64,000 bases of DNA from an uncultured Bacteroidota bacterium. Lineage in GTDB: Bacteria > Bacteroidota > Bacteroidia > Chitinophagales > Chitinophagaceae. The notes beneath the pieces are model-generated. The model ran no database searches and was not told the DNA's origin. It worked only from the letters and a program-made list of their open reading frames with translations. The first letter of the stretch is position 1. Each line of letters opens with the position of its first letter. The position numbers and the translations under genes are program-made. This document shows positions 1 through 8,337 of the stretch, piece after piece. The stretch covers positions 62,001 through 126,000 of the forward strand of contig CAIRES010000073.1 of assembly GCA_903877645.1 (NCBI GenBank). The letters are read 5' to 3'.

Positions 1-370
1 TGGATGAGCCATCCAGTGGGTCAAACAATACTACGTATTTTGAATTAGCTGAATAGGTGTCTTCGTAGCAAACGTGGTTGTCGTTCTCTTCTGATGCTAT
101 CCCGGCGCAGTCGGTACTGTTTTTCAGTATGCGGATGAGGATGTCATTGGCAAAAACGTCCAGCTTCATTTGTTCCTCACCTTGTACGTTGGTTGCGCCG
201 TGCTTACCCAGCAGGTCTGCAAGGCCCGCTTTGCGTACCTGCTTATTGATGATCTTGCCTGCAAGGCCCAGGTCTCTCAAAAGGGATGATAACTCCCCAG
301 TAGCTTGCGGGAATTTGCGGGTTTCCTGGATGGTAAATTCATCCATCGTGATCAACGATCCTAAAGACAT
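1..370 (-). CDS. fbp: fructose-1,6-bisphosphatase class I (N-terminal part, cut by window edge)
   Basis: The reverse strand encodes an N-terminal fragment of about 123 residues that runs off the window start. It carries the class I FBPase signature FDPLDGSS at the very edge of the window, preceded by the acidic SEEND segment that helps bind metal in this family. The family hydrolyses fructose 1,6-bisphosphate to fructose 6-phosphate in gluconeogenesis, in the cytosol. The start chosen is the ATG giving MSLGSLITMDEF; a second Met nine residues on is possible. The catalytic C-terminal half lies outside the window, so integrity of the gene cannot be judged. The upstream neighbour is divergent and unrelated. 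Confidence 0.93.
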   Translation of the reverse strand, partial: MSLGSLITMDEFTIQETRKFPQATGELSSLLRDLGLAGKIINKQVRKAGLADLLGKHGATNVQGEEQMKLDVFANDILIRILKNSTDCAGIASEENDNHVCYEDTYSANSKYVVLFDPLDGSS

Positions 371-474
371 TTGAAAATAGTTGTTGTTTGCTCCAAAATT
401 AAGAAAAGATGATGAGATAAAGATGTAGTAGCTTGCTGGCACTGTTTTTATTACGTGATTTATATATTTATCAG

Positions 475-1206
475 ATGATCAGGAAAGTAGCTACATACCT
501 TATTGCAGTGATATTGTCGCCGCTGCTTTTCAGCAGTTGCCTGATCATTCATAAGGATAGCGCCAAGTATAAGTTCAGCGATGGGTTATACAAGACACAA
601 AGATTTGGTGGTAAGAATGTGTATGTGCTGCGAATAGGTGATGATACCATCAGTGTATTCCAGGTACAGGAGTTCAAAGATTCTACAGCCGTGCTCACCA
701 ACCAGCGGGTGAATTATACCAGCATGCAGCGGAAGTTCAAAGACAACAAAATGATGCATGCTTTTTATAAGCCATCATTTGATCTTGATCTGATGACCAT
801 AGCAATGAAGTACCGGCCCGAAATAAAAGGGGTGCCCAATCAACTGACCACTAATTTTAATGGGGCCGTTTATGGGGGCTACCGTATTGATGCCTACAAG
901 GTCAACTATAAACGTACCCCGCTGAATGTATACAAGCAAAGTGTGAAGCACATGGGCTATAGCGTGGGATTGTATGCCGGACTTGGCAGTGCACTGATAG
1001 ATGGAACCACGTTAAATGACCCCCAGGTGCCTATACAATACGAAGGCGTACTCCTCACTACCGGTGTGGCTGTAACCACAGCTATAGAGAATATTACATT
1101 TGGACTGTCTATTGGCACCGATCACCTGCTCGATAAATACAGCTCGCAATGGATTTATGAGGGACAGCCCTACATAGGTTTTACGCTCGGGTTGAACATT
1201 AATTAG
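475..1206 (+). CDS. putative lipoprotein of unknown function
   Basis: About 243 residues starting MIRKVATYLIAV, with a hydrophobic leader ending in a lipobox (LFSSC), so it is probably a lipid-anchored envelope protein. The open frame extends upstream to a TTG at 433, but the leader peptide supports the ATG at 475. The body is polar and rich in Tyr. The C-terminal third (GYSVGLYAGLGSALIDG) is Gly-rich with alternating hydrophobics and could form membrane-associated beta strands. I do not recognise a family. It ends convergently with the next gene, with the two stop codons overlapping by a few bases (1203-1206). Confidence 0.75.
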   Translation: MIRKVATYLIAVILSPLLFSSCLIIHKDSAKYKFSDGLYKTQRFGGKNVYVLRIGDDTISVFQVQEFKDSTAVLTNQRVNYTSMQRKFKDNKMMHAFYKPSFDLDLMTIAMKYRPEIKGVPNQLTTNFNGAVYGGYRIDAYKVNYKRTPLNVYKQSVKHMGYSVGLYAGLGSALIDGTTLNDPQVPIQYEGVLLTTGVAVTTAIENITFGLSIGTDHLLDKYSSQWIYEGQPYIGFTLGLNIN

Positions 1207-2561
1207 CGTTTCTTCTTCGGCTTTTTGTATTCACTTTGCAATAAAGAGAAACATGCGGAATCCTGCATCTCGCCGTCTTTGCAATAATGTGACCTCAATA
1301 CGCCCTCTTCTGTGAAATTGAAGCCTTTCAGCAAACTCAGCGATGGGGTGTTTTTAGGGCTGGTGAATGCCTCTATCCTGTTCAGTTTCATTTTCTCAAA
1401 GCCATATTTGAGAACGGCTGCCAGGGCTTCTTTCATGAATCCTTTATTTTTATCTGCATCATCATTCAGCCCGTAGCCGATCTCTGCCCGGTCATGAAGG
1501 ATATGCCAGGTATGAAAGTCGCAATGGCCGATCACTTTGCCGGTTTCTTTCTTTACAATAAGGAACTTCTTAAAGGAAAGACGGAATGTGGTCATCCCTT
1601 TTTGCCATTGACTTCTTTTTGTTGCCAGTTCTTCTTTGCTTGCCAAACCAAGGAAAGCAATAAGGTCTCCATCGGCATAAGTAGTGAAGAGCTCATCATA
1701 GAACTCCGGGGTTAATTCCTTCAACAACAGGCGTTCCGTTTCTATCACCGTTTGTTCGGTCTGTCGTTTTTTCTCTTTGGATGTGGATGTGCCAGGTCCT
1801 CCAAGGCTGAAAAGAAATACATGTTGTTCTTCCGGTGTCGTGACGCGGATATTACTGCTGTCATCCACAGTAAAATTTTTCAAACCATTCTTTTTAAGCG
1901 CAGCGATCTTCTCCTTCATGTCGGCAGCAAAGTAGGTAATGGCAGGATACGAGAAATGGTCAGACTGGTGAAGGCCCACGATGCTCAACCCGTCAGAAAG
2001 AATAGCCCACTGATAGGGTGATGTAAATTTTGAAATCGCTTTGAAACCCAGCAACTGCCAGAATGCGATTGACGTTTCGAGGTCTGCAACCGGGTGCGCC
2101 AGTTCACCAAACAGTCCACACGTTTTATTGACGTATTTATCCGGGTTGAAGTAGTCCTGCTGCGGCATTTGCAGCATGCCGGGGCCTGCGGGTTGTGAAA
2201 AACCTTCGATGATACCCACCAGGCTGATGTTCAATCCATCGGGCGATGTGAACAGGTAGCGCTTTACAGCATCCGCTTTCTTTGGTTTCTGAGTAAAGGA
2301 AATTCCCTTTTGTTCAAGTGCCGTAACCACTTTGTCTATCTGTTTTACATAGTAGGTAAGCGCCAGGTAGGGCTTGGTATCCTTGCGCAGCATGATGAGC
2401 AATACGCCATCACTTATTTGTATCCACGGGAAAGGCCATTCCGCACGGAACAATTCATTGAAGCCCAGTTTTTGATAAAAGGCCAGTGACTTTTCAAGGT
2501 CTGGTGTGGCTATAGTGAGTGCTGTTATTTCGCCGAGAATGGGTTTGGGAAGATCATGCAT
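1203..2561 (-). CDS. VOC-VOC-GNAT fusion: two glyoxalase-like domains plus acetyltransferase
   Basis: A 452-residue protein with three domains. Residues 10-117 and 150-253 are two vicinal-oxygen-chelate (glyoxalase/bleomycin-resistance) modules, each with the pattern 'D.e.s..Fy..LGF' near its start (DLEKSLAFYQKLGF; DLETSIAFWQLLGF). After a short linker rich in Ser, Lys and Glu, residues 271-445 form a RimJ/RimL-type GNAT N-acetyltransferase (starts IETERLLLKELT; contains GHCDFHTW and ends near FTSPKNTPSLSLLKGFNF). VOC domains bind small ligands or metal, and this GNAT class acetylates protein N-termini or small molecules. The substrate is unknown. The C-terminus is basic (KKPKKKR). Resistance or detoxification is a guess only. 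Confidence 0.85.
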   Translation of the reverse strand: MHDLPKPILGEITALTIATPDLEKSLAFYQKLGFNELFRAEWPFPWIQISDGVLLIMLRKDTKPYLALTYYVKQIDKVVTALEQKGISFTQKPKKADAVKRYLFTSPDGLNISLVGIIEGFSQPAGPGMLQMPQQDYFNPDKYVNKTCGLFGELAHPVADLETSIAFWQLLGFKAISKFTSPYQWAILSDGLSIVGLHQSDHFSYPAITYFAADMKEKIAALKKNGLKNFTVDDSSNIRVTTPEEQHVFLFSLGGPGTSTSKEKKRQTEQTVIETERLLLKELTPEFYDELFTTYADGDLIAFLGLASKEELATKRSQWQKGMTTFRLSFKKFLIVKKETGKVIGHCDFHTWHILHDRAEIGYGLNDDADKNKGFMKEALAAVLKYGFEKMKLNRIEAFTSPKNTPSLSLLKGFNFTEEGVLRSHYCKDGEMQDSACFSLLQSEYKKPKKKR

Positions 2562-2606
2562 GTAATGAAATTATTGTAGCGAATATCGCTAAAGTTTCTG
2601 AATGCG

Positions 2607-3665
2607 TTAATACAACCTCACCCGTGGGTCTATCCACGCATAGAACAGGTCAGTGAACAGGTTGATGACAATGAAGATAAAGGAGGTGAGCAATACCGAT
2701 CCCATCACCAGGGGGAAGTCAAATTTATCCAGCGCATCTACCGTTACTTTCCCTACACCCTTCCATCCAAATATGTACTCTACAAAGAACGAACCTGCCA
2801 GCAATTCTGCCAGCCATCCGGTTACTGCCGTGATCACGGGATTGAGCGCATTCGGCAATGCATGGCGAAAGACAGCCTGTGTTTTGGATAGTCCTTTGGC
2901 GTATGCAGTACGGATATAGTCTTGCGACAACGCATCCAGCAGCGCGCTGCGCGTGAGTTGGGTGATAATAGCCAGCGGTCGTATGCCCAGCGCGAATGCA
3001 GGTAAAATAAGATTGCGCAGCGCAAGATGCCTCCCGGTAAACGGGTCATACTCCCACAGGCTGCCGGTCATATTGAGCCCGGTATAGCTGTGCAGCAGGT
3101 AACCAAAAACAAATGCAATGAGCAGGCCGGCAAAGAACGATGGCATAGAGATACCCGCTACGCTCGCTGCTACAGCAGTGGTATCCAGCCAGGTATCTTT
3201 TTTTACCGCAGCCAGTACACCCAGCAATATGCCGAAGATAGTGGCGAACGTCATAGCCACCAGAGCCAGCAATGCGGTGCCGGGCAGTGCCTCCGTAAGA
3301 ATAGTCCCTACTTCTTTTTTTGTGCGGTAGGAGCGGCCGAGGTAAGGCCATTTCAGTACGAGGGCATTGCTTGCAGATACCGGGAATAAAGAAACATAAT
3401 GGTATTGCTGCTGTGCTGCATCATTTTGCGCATTGATGCTCACAGGCGAAAGGTCATTGACATACAACAGGTAGCGGGTAAACAATGGCTTATCAAGATT
3501 CAGTTCGTGCCGGGCATTTTGCAGCGATGCAGCGTCGCTGCGCTGGCCCATCGTCAGCCGCGCCGGATCAGCGGGCAGCACATTGAACAGCAGGAACACA
3601 AAAGTAATGACACCCCACAGCACCAGCAGGCTATAACGAGCGCGCCTTGCTATGAACCCGATCAC
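2607..3665 (-). CDS. ABC transporter permease, DppB/OppB type
   Basis: A 352-residue inner-membrane protein with the N-terminal signature of peptide/nickel ABC permeases (RRARYSLLVLWGVITFVFLL then NVLPADPAR) and the conserved cytoplasmic EAA loop (DYIRTAYAKGLSKTQAVFRHALPNALNP) that contacts the ATPase. A large periplasmic loop follows the first membrane segment, as is usual in DppB. The start is GTG at 3663-3665 and overlaps the stop of the upstream gene by one base (TAGTG), so the two are probably translationally coupled. No DppC partner, ATPase or binding protein is present in the window. Either the partners lie elsewhere or it works with a distant operon. Confidence 0.9.
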   Translation of the reverse strand: MIGFIARRARYSLLVLWGVITFVFLLFNVLPADPARLTMGQRSDAASLQNARHELNLDKPLFTRYLLYVNDLSPVSINAQNDAAQQQYHYVSLFPVSASNALVLKWPYLGRSYRTKKEVGTILTEALPGTALLALVAMTFATIFGILLGVLAAVKKDTWLDTTAVAASVAGISMPSFFAGLLIAFVFGYLLHSYTGLNMTGSLWEYDPFTGRHLALRNLILPAFALGIRPLAIITQLTRSALLDALSQDYIRTAYAKGLSKTQAVFRHALPNALNPVITAVTGWLAELLAGSFFVEYIFGWKGVGKVTVDALDKFDFPLVMGSVLLTSFIFIVINLFTDLFYAWIDPRVRLY

Positions 3666-4795
3666 TACTTGATATCCAATTTGCCATTATTCATATTCAT
3701 ATCCTGCGGATAATCGCGGTAGCTCCATTTCTGCACCACCAGGCCGTCCTTGATCACCATCAGCCCCGGATCGGTACGCATGGCTGTTTTGCTCGCAGTG
3801 CCGTCTAGTGTGAAAACCGGAATATTGGCCAGTCCTATCTTTTTCATAAATGCCATAGACGTTTCCATATCAGCAGAGCAGAGGCAGTAGAACGGTATGT
3901 GCAACTCCTTAGCCTTTGCAGCCAACTTACTGATTTGGTCAAGCTTTTCGAGATGAGGCCCCTGAGGGTTGCGTACAAACCAGAAGATGGTATAGCCCGG
4001 TGCTGTAAGCACAGCCTTCGTTTGGTCGTTCTTATCGCTGTCCGTAAGTATGAAGTCGTGTATCTCCGGCTCTCCTGTGGCTTCTTTTATGGTCTTGTCC
4101 TTACGGTCCACATACTTCCAGGTAGAGTCCTGCCATGGGATGGTGGTGGTAGAGAATTCTTTTTTCTGGCCGTTCTTTTCGTAGATGAATACTGATTCTA
4201 TTTCGGCAGGTTTGTAGTCGGGGCCGGGTTGCATCTTTACCCATATATTGCTGCCCGGTTTGTAGGGCATGCAATCGTTGAACGGCAGGTGTTGCAAAGC
4301 CCACCACTGAACACCCGACGCAAACACTACAGCAAGAATCACAATAGCTGTATTCACATGGCGATCGAAAAGACCCTTGATGCGGTTGCGATAGATGAAC
4401 AGGATGATCGCTATAATGGTGAGGAAAATATCTTTATTAAAAGTGGCCTGTGGCGAAAGTGGTATGCACGCGCCAAAACAGCCGCATTCTTTTACCTTGC
4501 CCGAGTAAAGGGCATAGCCGGTAAGGAAGGTAAAGAATATATTGAGCAGCAACAGCAGCGTTGCGAATATGTTGAAGGCCGCGCCTATCAGCACTGCCAC
4601 ACCACAGGTGATCTCGAAAGCGATCATCGTTACGGAGAAGATGAAAGAATAGGGGAGCATAAAGGACATGTTGAGTACATCAAAGAACTCGTCCATTTTG
4701 TACACCAATCCCATGGGGTCATTGGCCTTTACCACGCCCGAGAAAATGAACATTACACCTATGATAATTCTTAATGTCCAGAGAAAATATTTCAT
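3665..4795 (-). CDS. BT_3928-family DoxX-type membrane protein with thioredoxin-like C-terminal region
   Basis: A 376-residue protein. The first ~170 residues contain four to five membrane segments of DoxX/MauE type (FIFSGVVKANDPMGLVYKMDEF is the family hallmark in Bacteroidota). The soluble remainder includes a thioredoxin-fold-like stretch (YTIFWFVRNPQGP ... IPFYCLCSADMETSMAF) without a clear CxxC. Paired Cys residues in the membrane part (KECGCFGACIPL) suggest redox or quinone chemistry as in MauE relatives. It is divergent from folP, a common arrangement for this family, and coupled to the downstream permease by a TAGTG overlap. The biochemical role is not established. Confidence 0.85.
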   Translation of the reverse strand: MKYFLWTLRIIIGVMFIFSGVVKANDPMGLVYKMDEFFDVLNMSFMLPYSFIFSVTMIAFEITCGVAVLIGAAFNIFATLLLLLNIFFTFLTGYALYSGKVKECGCFGACIPLSPQATFNKDIFLTIIAIILFIYRNRIKGLFDRHVNTAIVILAVVFASGVQWWALQHLPFNDCMPYKPGSNIWVKMQPGPDYKPAEIESVFIYEKNGQKKEFSTTTIPWQDSTWKYVDRKDKTIKEATGEPEIHDFILTDSDKNDQTKAVLTAPGYTIFWFVRNPQGPHLEKLDQISKLAAKAKELHIPFYCLCSADMETSMAFMKKIGLANIPVFTLDGTASKTAMRTDPGLMVIKDGLVVQKWSYRDYPQDMNMNNGKLDIK

Positions 4796-4919
4796 TGCCG
4801 TATAAAGTTTATTTGTTTAAAAAATCAATGGTTTCGTTGTTGCTGATGCAATTATCCTTGCCTGCACTACCTTTACCCAAACATACAAGATAATCACAGA
4901 ACTTCACAAATCTAAAAAA

Positions 4920-5750
4920 TTGCCTGCAATTCTCCATAGCAAAGGTAAGGTGTTGGATATCAGCAGCCCGGTGGTCATGGGCATACTCAATGCTACGCCG
5001 GACAGCTTCTACAGCAAAGGACACGGAAGTGACCCCGATGCCCTATTCGCGATTGTTGAAAAAATGTTAAAAGATGGAGCGGCCATCATAGACGTGGGCG
5101 GGGCCAGCACCAAGCCCGGCCAGGAATTAATTGATGCCGACGACGAATTAATACGGGTGATACCCGTAATAGAGGCTATCCATACACGGCATCCTGATGT
5201 GTGGCTGTCGGTAGATACCTATAACGCCCGTGTAGCAACGGAAGCCGTTGCCGCCGGAGCCTCTATAGTGAACGACGTGAGCAGCGGCCGCTTTGATGCC
5301 GGTATGCTGCAAGCGGTGGCGGAGCTAAAAGTACCCTACATAGCCATGCACATGCGGGGTACACCCGCCACTATGCAGGTGGATCCGCAATATAAAGACG
5401 CCGTGGCTGAGGTATATGCTTACCTGCAAGGTGTTGTCGCGCAATGCGCTGCCGCAGGTATAACAGAAGTGATCGCAGACCCTGGTTTCGGGTTCGGCAA
5501 AACGGTGGAGCACAATTTTGAGCTACTGTCCGGGCTGCATACCTTCAAAACACTCGGTAAGCCCATACTCGCAGGCCTGTCACGGAAATCCATGATCTGC
5601 AAACCACTAAAAGTAAACCCTGAACATGCCCTGAACGGCACTACTGCCCTGAATATGGTCGCCCTGCAGCAGGGGGCTAATATTCTGAGGGTGCACGATG
5701 TGAAGGAAGCAATGGAAGTGATAAAATTGCATGCTTTGCTGCAGGCTTAG
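4920..5750 (+). CDS. folP: dihydropteroate synthase
   Basis: A 276-residue protein matching DHPS along its length: pterin-binding MGILNATPDSFYSKG, IDVGGASTKPG, the VNDVSSG loop, and DPGFGFGKT near the middle. It condenses p-aminobenzoate with dihydropterin pyrophosphate to give dihydropteroate in folate synthesis (cytosolic, the sulfonamide target). No ATG fits the N-terminus. A TTG at 4920 is the best in-frame start, since the frame is open upstream without ATG, GTG or a nearer TTG. Length is normal for the family. It is divergent from the BT_3928 gene, with about 120 bp between. Confidence 0.95.
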   Translation: MPAILHSKGKVLDISSPVVMGILNATPDSFYSKGHGSDPDALFAIVEKMLKDGAAIIDVGGASTKPGQELIDADDELIRVIPVIEAIHTRHPDVWLSVDTYNARVATEAVAAGASIVNDVSSGRFDAGMLQAVAELKVPYIAMHMRGTPATMQVDPQYKDAVAEVYAYLQGVVAQCAAAGITEVIADPGFGFGKTVEHNFELLSGLHTFKTLGKPILAGLSRKSMICKPLKVNPEHALNGTTALNMVALQQGANILRVHDVKEAMEVIKLHALLQA

Positions 5751-5822
5751 GTCATGGATGATTTTGATCAGGTCTGCTTATGCAGCTTGCTTTATTTATA
5801 TGCTTTTCGTAACTTCGGTAAA

Positions 5823-6359
5823 GTGTTTACATCATTTTACAGGTATATTATTTTGCTCGCGGTGCTGACAGGTGCCGTGTTATCTGCTTCTGCCCAGATA
5901 CAGTCTGTATCTATTGGGGTGAATGGCCTTACCTGCTCACAATGTTCGCGCACGGTGGAGATGAGTATCCGCAAGCTCTCTTTTGTGGAAGATGTGCAGA
6001 TGAATCTGGAGCATACCGAAGGTAGGATCATCATAAAGAAAGGCAGCAAAGCTGATATGGGCCAGGTGGCCAAAGCAGTAATGAATGCGGGGTTTTCGCT
6101 ACGTTATTTACAGGCCGATGTGGCCTTCAATGGCCAAACTACAGTCTCAGGCGCATGTATCAATTTGGCCGGAGATGAGTATGTATTTTCCACGCCTCCG
6201 CCTGAGCCGGTAAAGGGTGTGATAACGCTGAAATTTTTAGATAAAAATTTCCTGTCGAAAAGTGATTTTAAAAAAGTGCAGGCCAGTCTCACCAATCCCT
6301 GCGGTACTACTACCGGCAAGGTTTATCACATCTCTTATGTGAAACACTGGGTCAACTAA
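5823..6359 (+). CDS. secreted HMA-domain protein (predicted metal-binding)
   Basis: The product begins with a signal peptide (FTSFYRYIILLAVLTGAVLSASAQ) and then a heavy-metal-associated domain with the CxxC metal site in GLTCSQCSRTVEMSI. A C-terminal region of about 90 residues has no family I recognise. I prefer the GTG at 5823 because the signal peptide starts there. An ATG at 5754 would add 23 residues ahead of it. HMA domains bind Cu(I), Zn or similar ions, and periplasmic versions act as carriers. It opens a run of envelope genes with Cys motifs (5823-9754), so a role in metal handling is likely but inferred. Confidence 0.8.
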   Translation: MFTSFYRYIILLAVLTGAVLSASAQIQSVSIGVNGLTCSQCSRTVEMSIRKLSFVEDVQMNLEHTEGRIIIKKGSKADMGQVAKAVMNAGFSLRYLQADVAFNGQTTVSGACINLAGDEYVFSTPPPEPVKGVITLKFLDKNFLSKSDFKKVQASLTNPCGTTTGKVYHISYVKHWVN

Positions 6360-6371
6360 AAAATTATTTTA

Positions 6372-6415
6372 ATAAGGGCTATTGAAGGGCTTTTGTGCCC
6401 TTCAATAGCCCTTAT
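6372..6415. terminator. perfect bidirectional intrinsic terminator
   Basis: Two perfect 19-base arms (6372-6390 and 6397-6415) around a 6-base loop, flanked by A-rich and T-rich tracts, between two convergent genes. It can serve both directions. Confidence 0.9.
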
Positions 6416-6418
6416 CTT

Positions 6419-6823
6419 TTACGGTAGGGACTTTATGTATATCGACCGCTCAGCAGGTACTGTCGTGTTGTTGGTCATAAAGACCAGTATTTTTACCTGT
6501 AGCATAGTGCTGTCGTTAAGACCATCTATCCATTGTCTCTGAAAAGTAAAGTGGTCACTATGGGTGTCCGCGTTGTCCTCATACAGCTGGTTGCCCGTGG
6601 CTGTATCGGTGATCTCCACAGCTATACCCGACATCTCAGCATAGTAAGACACATCTGCCAATATATTCACCGTATCACCTTTATGTACGGTTTGTGCTTC
6701 CACCGGTGAAGCGAATACCACCGTCACTTTTGAGGCATCGGCGGGGGAATTATCTTTTTTCTGGCACGACATTGCAAAGAGGAGTATCGCAAAAACCGGC
6801 CAGTTTTTGTATCGTAAGTTCAT
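6419..6823 (-). CDS. small putative lipoprotein
   Basis: A 134-residue product with a lipoprotein leader (FAILLFAMSC, Cys at about residue 20) followed by KKDNSPAD and an all-beta-looking body (VTVVFASPVEAQTVHKGDTV) that resembles a single Ig-like fold with T and D rich strands. I do not recognise a named family with certainty. It is the last gene of a probable three-gene operon read leftwards (8217 to 6419), 11 bp after the CDLCGC barrel gene, and ends at the perfect terminator. By context it may act with the barrel on the cell surface. Confidence 0.75.
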   Translation of the reverse strand: MNLRYKNWPVFAILLFAMSCQKKDNSPADASKVTVVFASPVEAQTVHKGDTVNILADVSYYAEMSGIAVEITDTATGNQLYEDNADTHSDHFTFQRQWIDGLNDSTMLQVKILVFMTNNTTVPAERSIYIKSLP

Positions 6824-6834
6824 GTAGTTTTTGT

Positions 6835-7755
6835 TTAGAATAAAAATAATAGGCTCGTCTCCAGCCTTGGCTGAACGGTCACATTGTTTGAAGCATAGTG
6901 CTGCGATACCGGTACATTGTACATCACCTTGCCCCCTATACGCTTGAAATAGGCTTGAACGCCTGCTGTGGCAAAAATGATGTTGCCGCCGCTATTTTCG
7001 TTCAGCCACTTCTTTTCAAAGTTATCGTAGTCGTGCAGCGAGTATTCGTACCTCACCCCTGCCTGCGGTAGCAGCGACAGCGAATTTTTTTGCCACCAGT
7101 AAAAGCCCAGCACGCTGGCATTCAGCCTGTTGCCGTATTTATAGCCGGCTGTGTTGGCTGTGGTCATGGTATACGAGGCGTCTGCGTTGATGCCTACCTG
7201 CCTGCGCCGCACCGTATAATTGGCGTTGACAATAAAATCCCACGATCCGGTGCCAGCCTGCACATTGGGCAGGCCCTGTTCATCAAGCGTGGTGATGCCC
7301 GTATATTGGCCGGTAGGCGCCTTTACTCCACCACCCGCCAGCAGGGTGTGGTGCCATGTTTTTAATGTCGAATCGTCCTGAATGATGGCCACATTGCCAA
7401 GTACCGAAATATCTCCTATACCATTAGTGTTGATCCTTGTGCCGGCATCTGAGCCATTGTTGATGTGGTAAGGCACGAAGGCAAACAACTGTACCCTGTT
7501 GCTCACATGGTATCTGCCCCATAGCTGCAGCGTGTTGTTGTATTCGTAAGCTGTTTCTTTATCCGCAGGATCCAGCAACGACGGTTGTTTGGCAGTAAAG
7601 CCGGTATACTGGTATTGGATGCCAACGAACTGCCTGTAAAACTGCGGCAGTATGCCCAGGTATTGGTTGCTTGCCGAGCAGCCGCAAAGGTCGCACGCTT
7701 GTGCGCTATAGCTGATGCTCATTACGAGCATAGCCATCAATGAAATTGATCTCAT
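6835..7755 (-). CDS. outer-membrane beta-barrel-like protein with N-terminal CDLCGC motif
   Basis: A 306-residue protein with a signal peptide (MRSISLMAMLVMSISYSAQA), then CDLCGCSASNQYLG directly after the cleavage site, then a body of alternating aromatic/polar strands typical of a porin-like outer-membrane barrel ending in Phe (SLLFLF). The mature N-terminus with CxxCxC is an obvious candidate metal ligand. Proteins of this look occur beside metal-transport genes in Bacteroidota; this is a family impression, not a search result. It is in an operon between the CDGKCC protein and the small lipoprotein. Function unproven. Confidence 0.78.
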   Translation of the reverse strand: MRSISLMAMLVMSISYSAQACDLCGCSASNQYLGILPQFYRQFVGIQYQYTGFTAKQPSLLDPADKETAYEYNNTLQLWGRYHVSNRVQLFAFVPYHINNGSDAGTRINTNGIGDISVLGNVAIIQDDSTLKTWHHTLLAGGGVKAPTGQYTGITTLDEQGLPNVQAGTGSWDFIVNANYTVRRRQVGINADASYTMTTANTAGYKYGNRLNASVLGFYWWQKNSLSLLPQAGVRYEYSLHDYDNFEKKWLNENSGGNIIFATAGVQAYFKRIGGKVMYNVPVSQHYASNNVTVQPRLETSLLFLF

Positions 7756-7848
7756 GTTTATAAATGTTTTTGAAAGCAGCTACAAACCGCCCGTTTCAAT
7801 AATAACCTCGCCACATCTTGCAGCGAGACAATTGACCATCAAAAAACA

Positions 7849-8217
7849 TTAAACAGCAGGCGGGTGAAAAACAGAGCCGTGAAAGGCGCAGGTACGTAGG
7901 TCGTTCCTGTTGAAATAATGATTGGCTTCCGATAATATTGTGACGGGGTATACCTCATAGCGGTTGTCGGCAAAGAATAATACTACCTGCTCGCTTTTAT
8001 TATTGGTGGGCGAGGGGGCTTGCTCCTTGCCTTGTTTGGCCAGTTTCTTTTTCAGGCAGCACTTGCCATCGCAGTGCATCATGGGTTTGTCTCGGTTCTC
8101 ACAAAGGGTTTTAGCTATGTAGTCTTTGTGGGCATAATAATCGGCCACTGTAACAACCTGGCTGAAGGTTTGTAACAAGATGCCCAGAAGGGCTACTATG
8201 GCGACCAGTTTTTTCAC
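7849..8217 (-). CDS. small exported Cys-rich protein (CDGKCC)
   Basis: A 122-residue protein with a signal-like N-terminus (MKKLVAIVALLGILLQTFSQ) and a compact Cys/His patch, CENRDKPMMHCDGKCCLKKK. The spacing C-x8-H-C-x3-CC with neighbouring Met residues would suit a soft metal such as copper. The rest is unremarkable and ends HGSVFHPPAV. It is the first gene of a leftward operon with the CDLCGC barrel. I do not know a named family. The metal role is inference from the ligand set and the neighbours. Confidence 0.75.
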   Translation of the reverse strand: MKKLVAIVALLGILLQTFSQVVTVADYYAHKDYIAKTLCENRDKPMMHCDGKCCLKKKLAKQGKEQAPSPTNNKSEQVVLFFADNRYEVYPVTILSEANHYFNRNDLRTCAFHGSVFHPPAV

Positions 8218-8337
8218 TCTGAGATGATTCTCGTCATTTTGCAGAGTAAAATTACGGGAAACTGGTATTAATACCTAAATTTACCTGGCAGATGAATGTG
8301 CATATTCATCTGCCTTAATGGTCCCATAGTCGTTTCA

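Noticed and set aside
5787-5817. Promoter TTG-N20-TAACTTCG before the HMA gene
   Set aside because: It would place the transcript start on the preferred GTG itself, so it is too uncertain to list as a feature.
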